This document shows positions 13,420 to 14,041 of a stretch of 14,041 nucleotides of DNA, one piece after another (position 1 is the first letter of the stretch; every line of letters starts with the position of its first letter). A model generated the notes under the pieces. That model was not told where the DNA came from. It did no database searches and was given only the letters and a program-made list of their open reading frames with translations. Source of the stretch: JANNGZ01 sp031404155 (GTDB taxonomy: Bacteria > Pseudomonadota > Gammaproteobacteria > Burkholderiales > Burkholderiaceae_C); NCBI GenBank assembly GCA_031404155.1, contig JANNGZ010000016.1:1-14041 (forward strand), in the 5' to 3' direction. The position numbers and the translations under genes were made by a program.

Positions 13420-14041
13420 TTACTCCACCTTGCCGATGCGCCGCACCGCCTCGGTCATCAGCTTCGCGTCGGCATCCCAATAGGCCTGGAACTCGGGTGC
13501 GTCGAGGTACTCGATCGGGCTGCCGGCACGGCCGATCGTGGCCACCACCTGCGGGTCGGCAGCCACCTTCTTCGCCGCCGCGCGGAGCTTCTGCACCACG
13601 GCCTCGGGGGTGCCGGCGGGCACGAAGAGCGCCGACCACTGCGCGAATTTTGCCGGCACGCCGGCCTGGGTCAGGCTTGGCACTTCGGGCAGCGACGCGA
13701 GCGGCTTGTCGCCCCAATGCGCGAGCGCGCGCAGCTTGCCGGCCTTGATCTGCTGCGCCACGGTCGACGGGCCGCTCGCCACCGCGTCCACCTGGCCGCC
13801 GATCAGCGCCAGCAGCGCCGGCCCGGCGCCGGTGTACGGGATGTGCACCATGCGAAAGCCCGCCTGCGCCTTCAGCATCTCCATCGGCACATGCATCGTG
13901 CCGTAGTTGCCCGAGCTGCCGTAGTTGTACTGCGCCGGCTTGGCCTTGGCGTCGGCGATGAACTCGGCGAGCGTTTTCCAGGCTGAGTCGGCACGCACCA
14001 CCAGCACCGTGGGATCGGCGGTGAAGCGGGCTATCGGGGTG
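13420..14041 (-). CDS. Bug-family (TctC-like) periplasmic substrate-binding protein, C-terminal part
   Basis: This is a receptor of the tripartite tricarboxylate transporter type, very numerous in Burkholderiales, which binds a small carboxylate or related solute in the periplasm. About 207 residues are present; the N-terminus with signal peptide lies beyond the right edge, where the frame is still open (TPIARFTADPTVLVVRADS at the boundary). Family features seen are KPAQYNYGSSGNYGTMHVPMEML, the HIPYTGAGPALLALIGGQVD stretch with its ligand-loop region, LRALAHWGDKPLASLPEVPS and the C-terminal PAGTPEAVVQKLRAA helix. Most Bug proteins have no transporter genes beside them, and none is seen here. 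The ligand cannot be inferred. It converges with the FHA gene, with the 155-bp palindrome between them. Confidence 0.95.
   Translation of the reverse strand, partial: TPIARFTADPTVLVVRADSAWKTLAEFIADAKAKPAQYNYGSSGNYGTMHVPMEMLKAQAGFRMVHIPYTGAGPALLALIGGQVDAVASGPSTVAQQIKAGKLRALAHWGDKPLASLPEVPSLTQAGVPAKFAQWSALFVPAGTPEAVVQKLRAAAKKVAADPQVVATIGRAGSPIEYLDAPEFQAYWDADAKLMTEAVRRIGKVE

Overview
Nearly the whole window (from about position 720 on) reads as chromosomal DNA of a high-GC betaproteobacterium. Burkholderiales of the Rubrivivax/Leptothrix/Comamonadaceae kind fits best. The evidence is a betaproteobacterial 23S tail, 23S-5S spacer and 5S rRNA, a Bug/TctC-type binding protein, strong GC bias in the third codon position, and leaderless or weak-SD starts. 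The first ~710 bases are different: they are AT-rich and encode the C-terminal part of a Bacteroidetes-style FG-GAP/VCBS protein with an ASPIC/UnbV domain. They join the rRNA operon inside the last ~20 nt of the 23S gene. I read that join as a probable assembly chimera, not as biology.

Layout. 1-~712: foreign FG-GAP fragment. ~719-996: end of an rRNA operon (23S 3' tail, spacer, 5S, terminator). 1076-4169 (+): a compact three-gene operon with a Tat-type small subunit of 168 aa, a GMC flavoprotein of 537 aa with a Cys cluster, and a membrane-anchored alpha/beta hydrolase. The first two resemble the gamma and alpha subunits of FAD-dependent glucose dehydrogenase complexes, but no cytochrome c subunit is present. 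4067-4870 (-): a multi-pass membrane protein that overlaps the hydrolase tail to tail. 5006-6112 (-): 4-hydroxyphenylpyruvate dioxygenase (hpd). 6319-7437 (-): DUF2855 protein. 7589-8077 (-): two very small genes with excellent ribosome binding sites.

8165-9118 (-): a short candidate transcription unit bounded by an AT-rich palindromic promoter/operator and a strong intrinsic terminator, lying behind a gene for a Cro/CI-like DNA-binding protein. 9210-10064 (+): aldo/keto reductase, divergent from that regulator. 10300-13210 (+): an exported trypsin-like serine protease followed by an FHA-domain protein with five membrane segments. They are separated by a two-copy, ~101-bp-period hairpin element whose stems covary. 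A 155-bp long inverted repeat sits just behind the FHA gene. 13420-14041 (-): C-terminal part of a Bug-family (TctC-like) periplasmic binding protein that runs off the window.

The most unusual material is non-coding: the structured tandem element at 11814-12010, the long palindrome at 13213-13367, and the small bounded transcription unit at 8165-8450. I see no CRISPR array, tRNA, transposase, integrase or phage structural gene. The longest stretches without a gene (955-1075, 6113-6318, 7438-7588, 10065-10299, 11800-12028, 13211-13419) are all under 300 bases; those with visible structure are annotated, and 6113-6318 holds little beyond the hpd leader.
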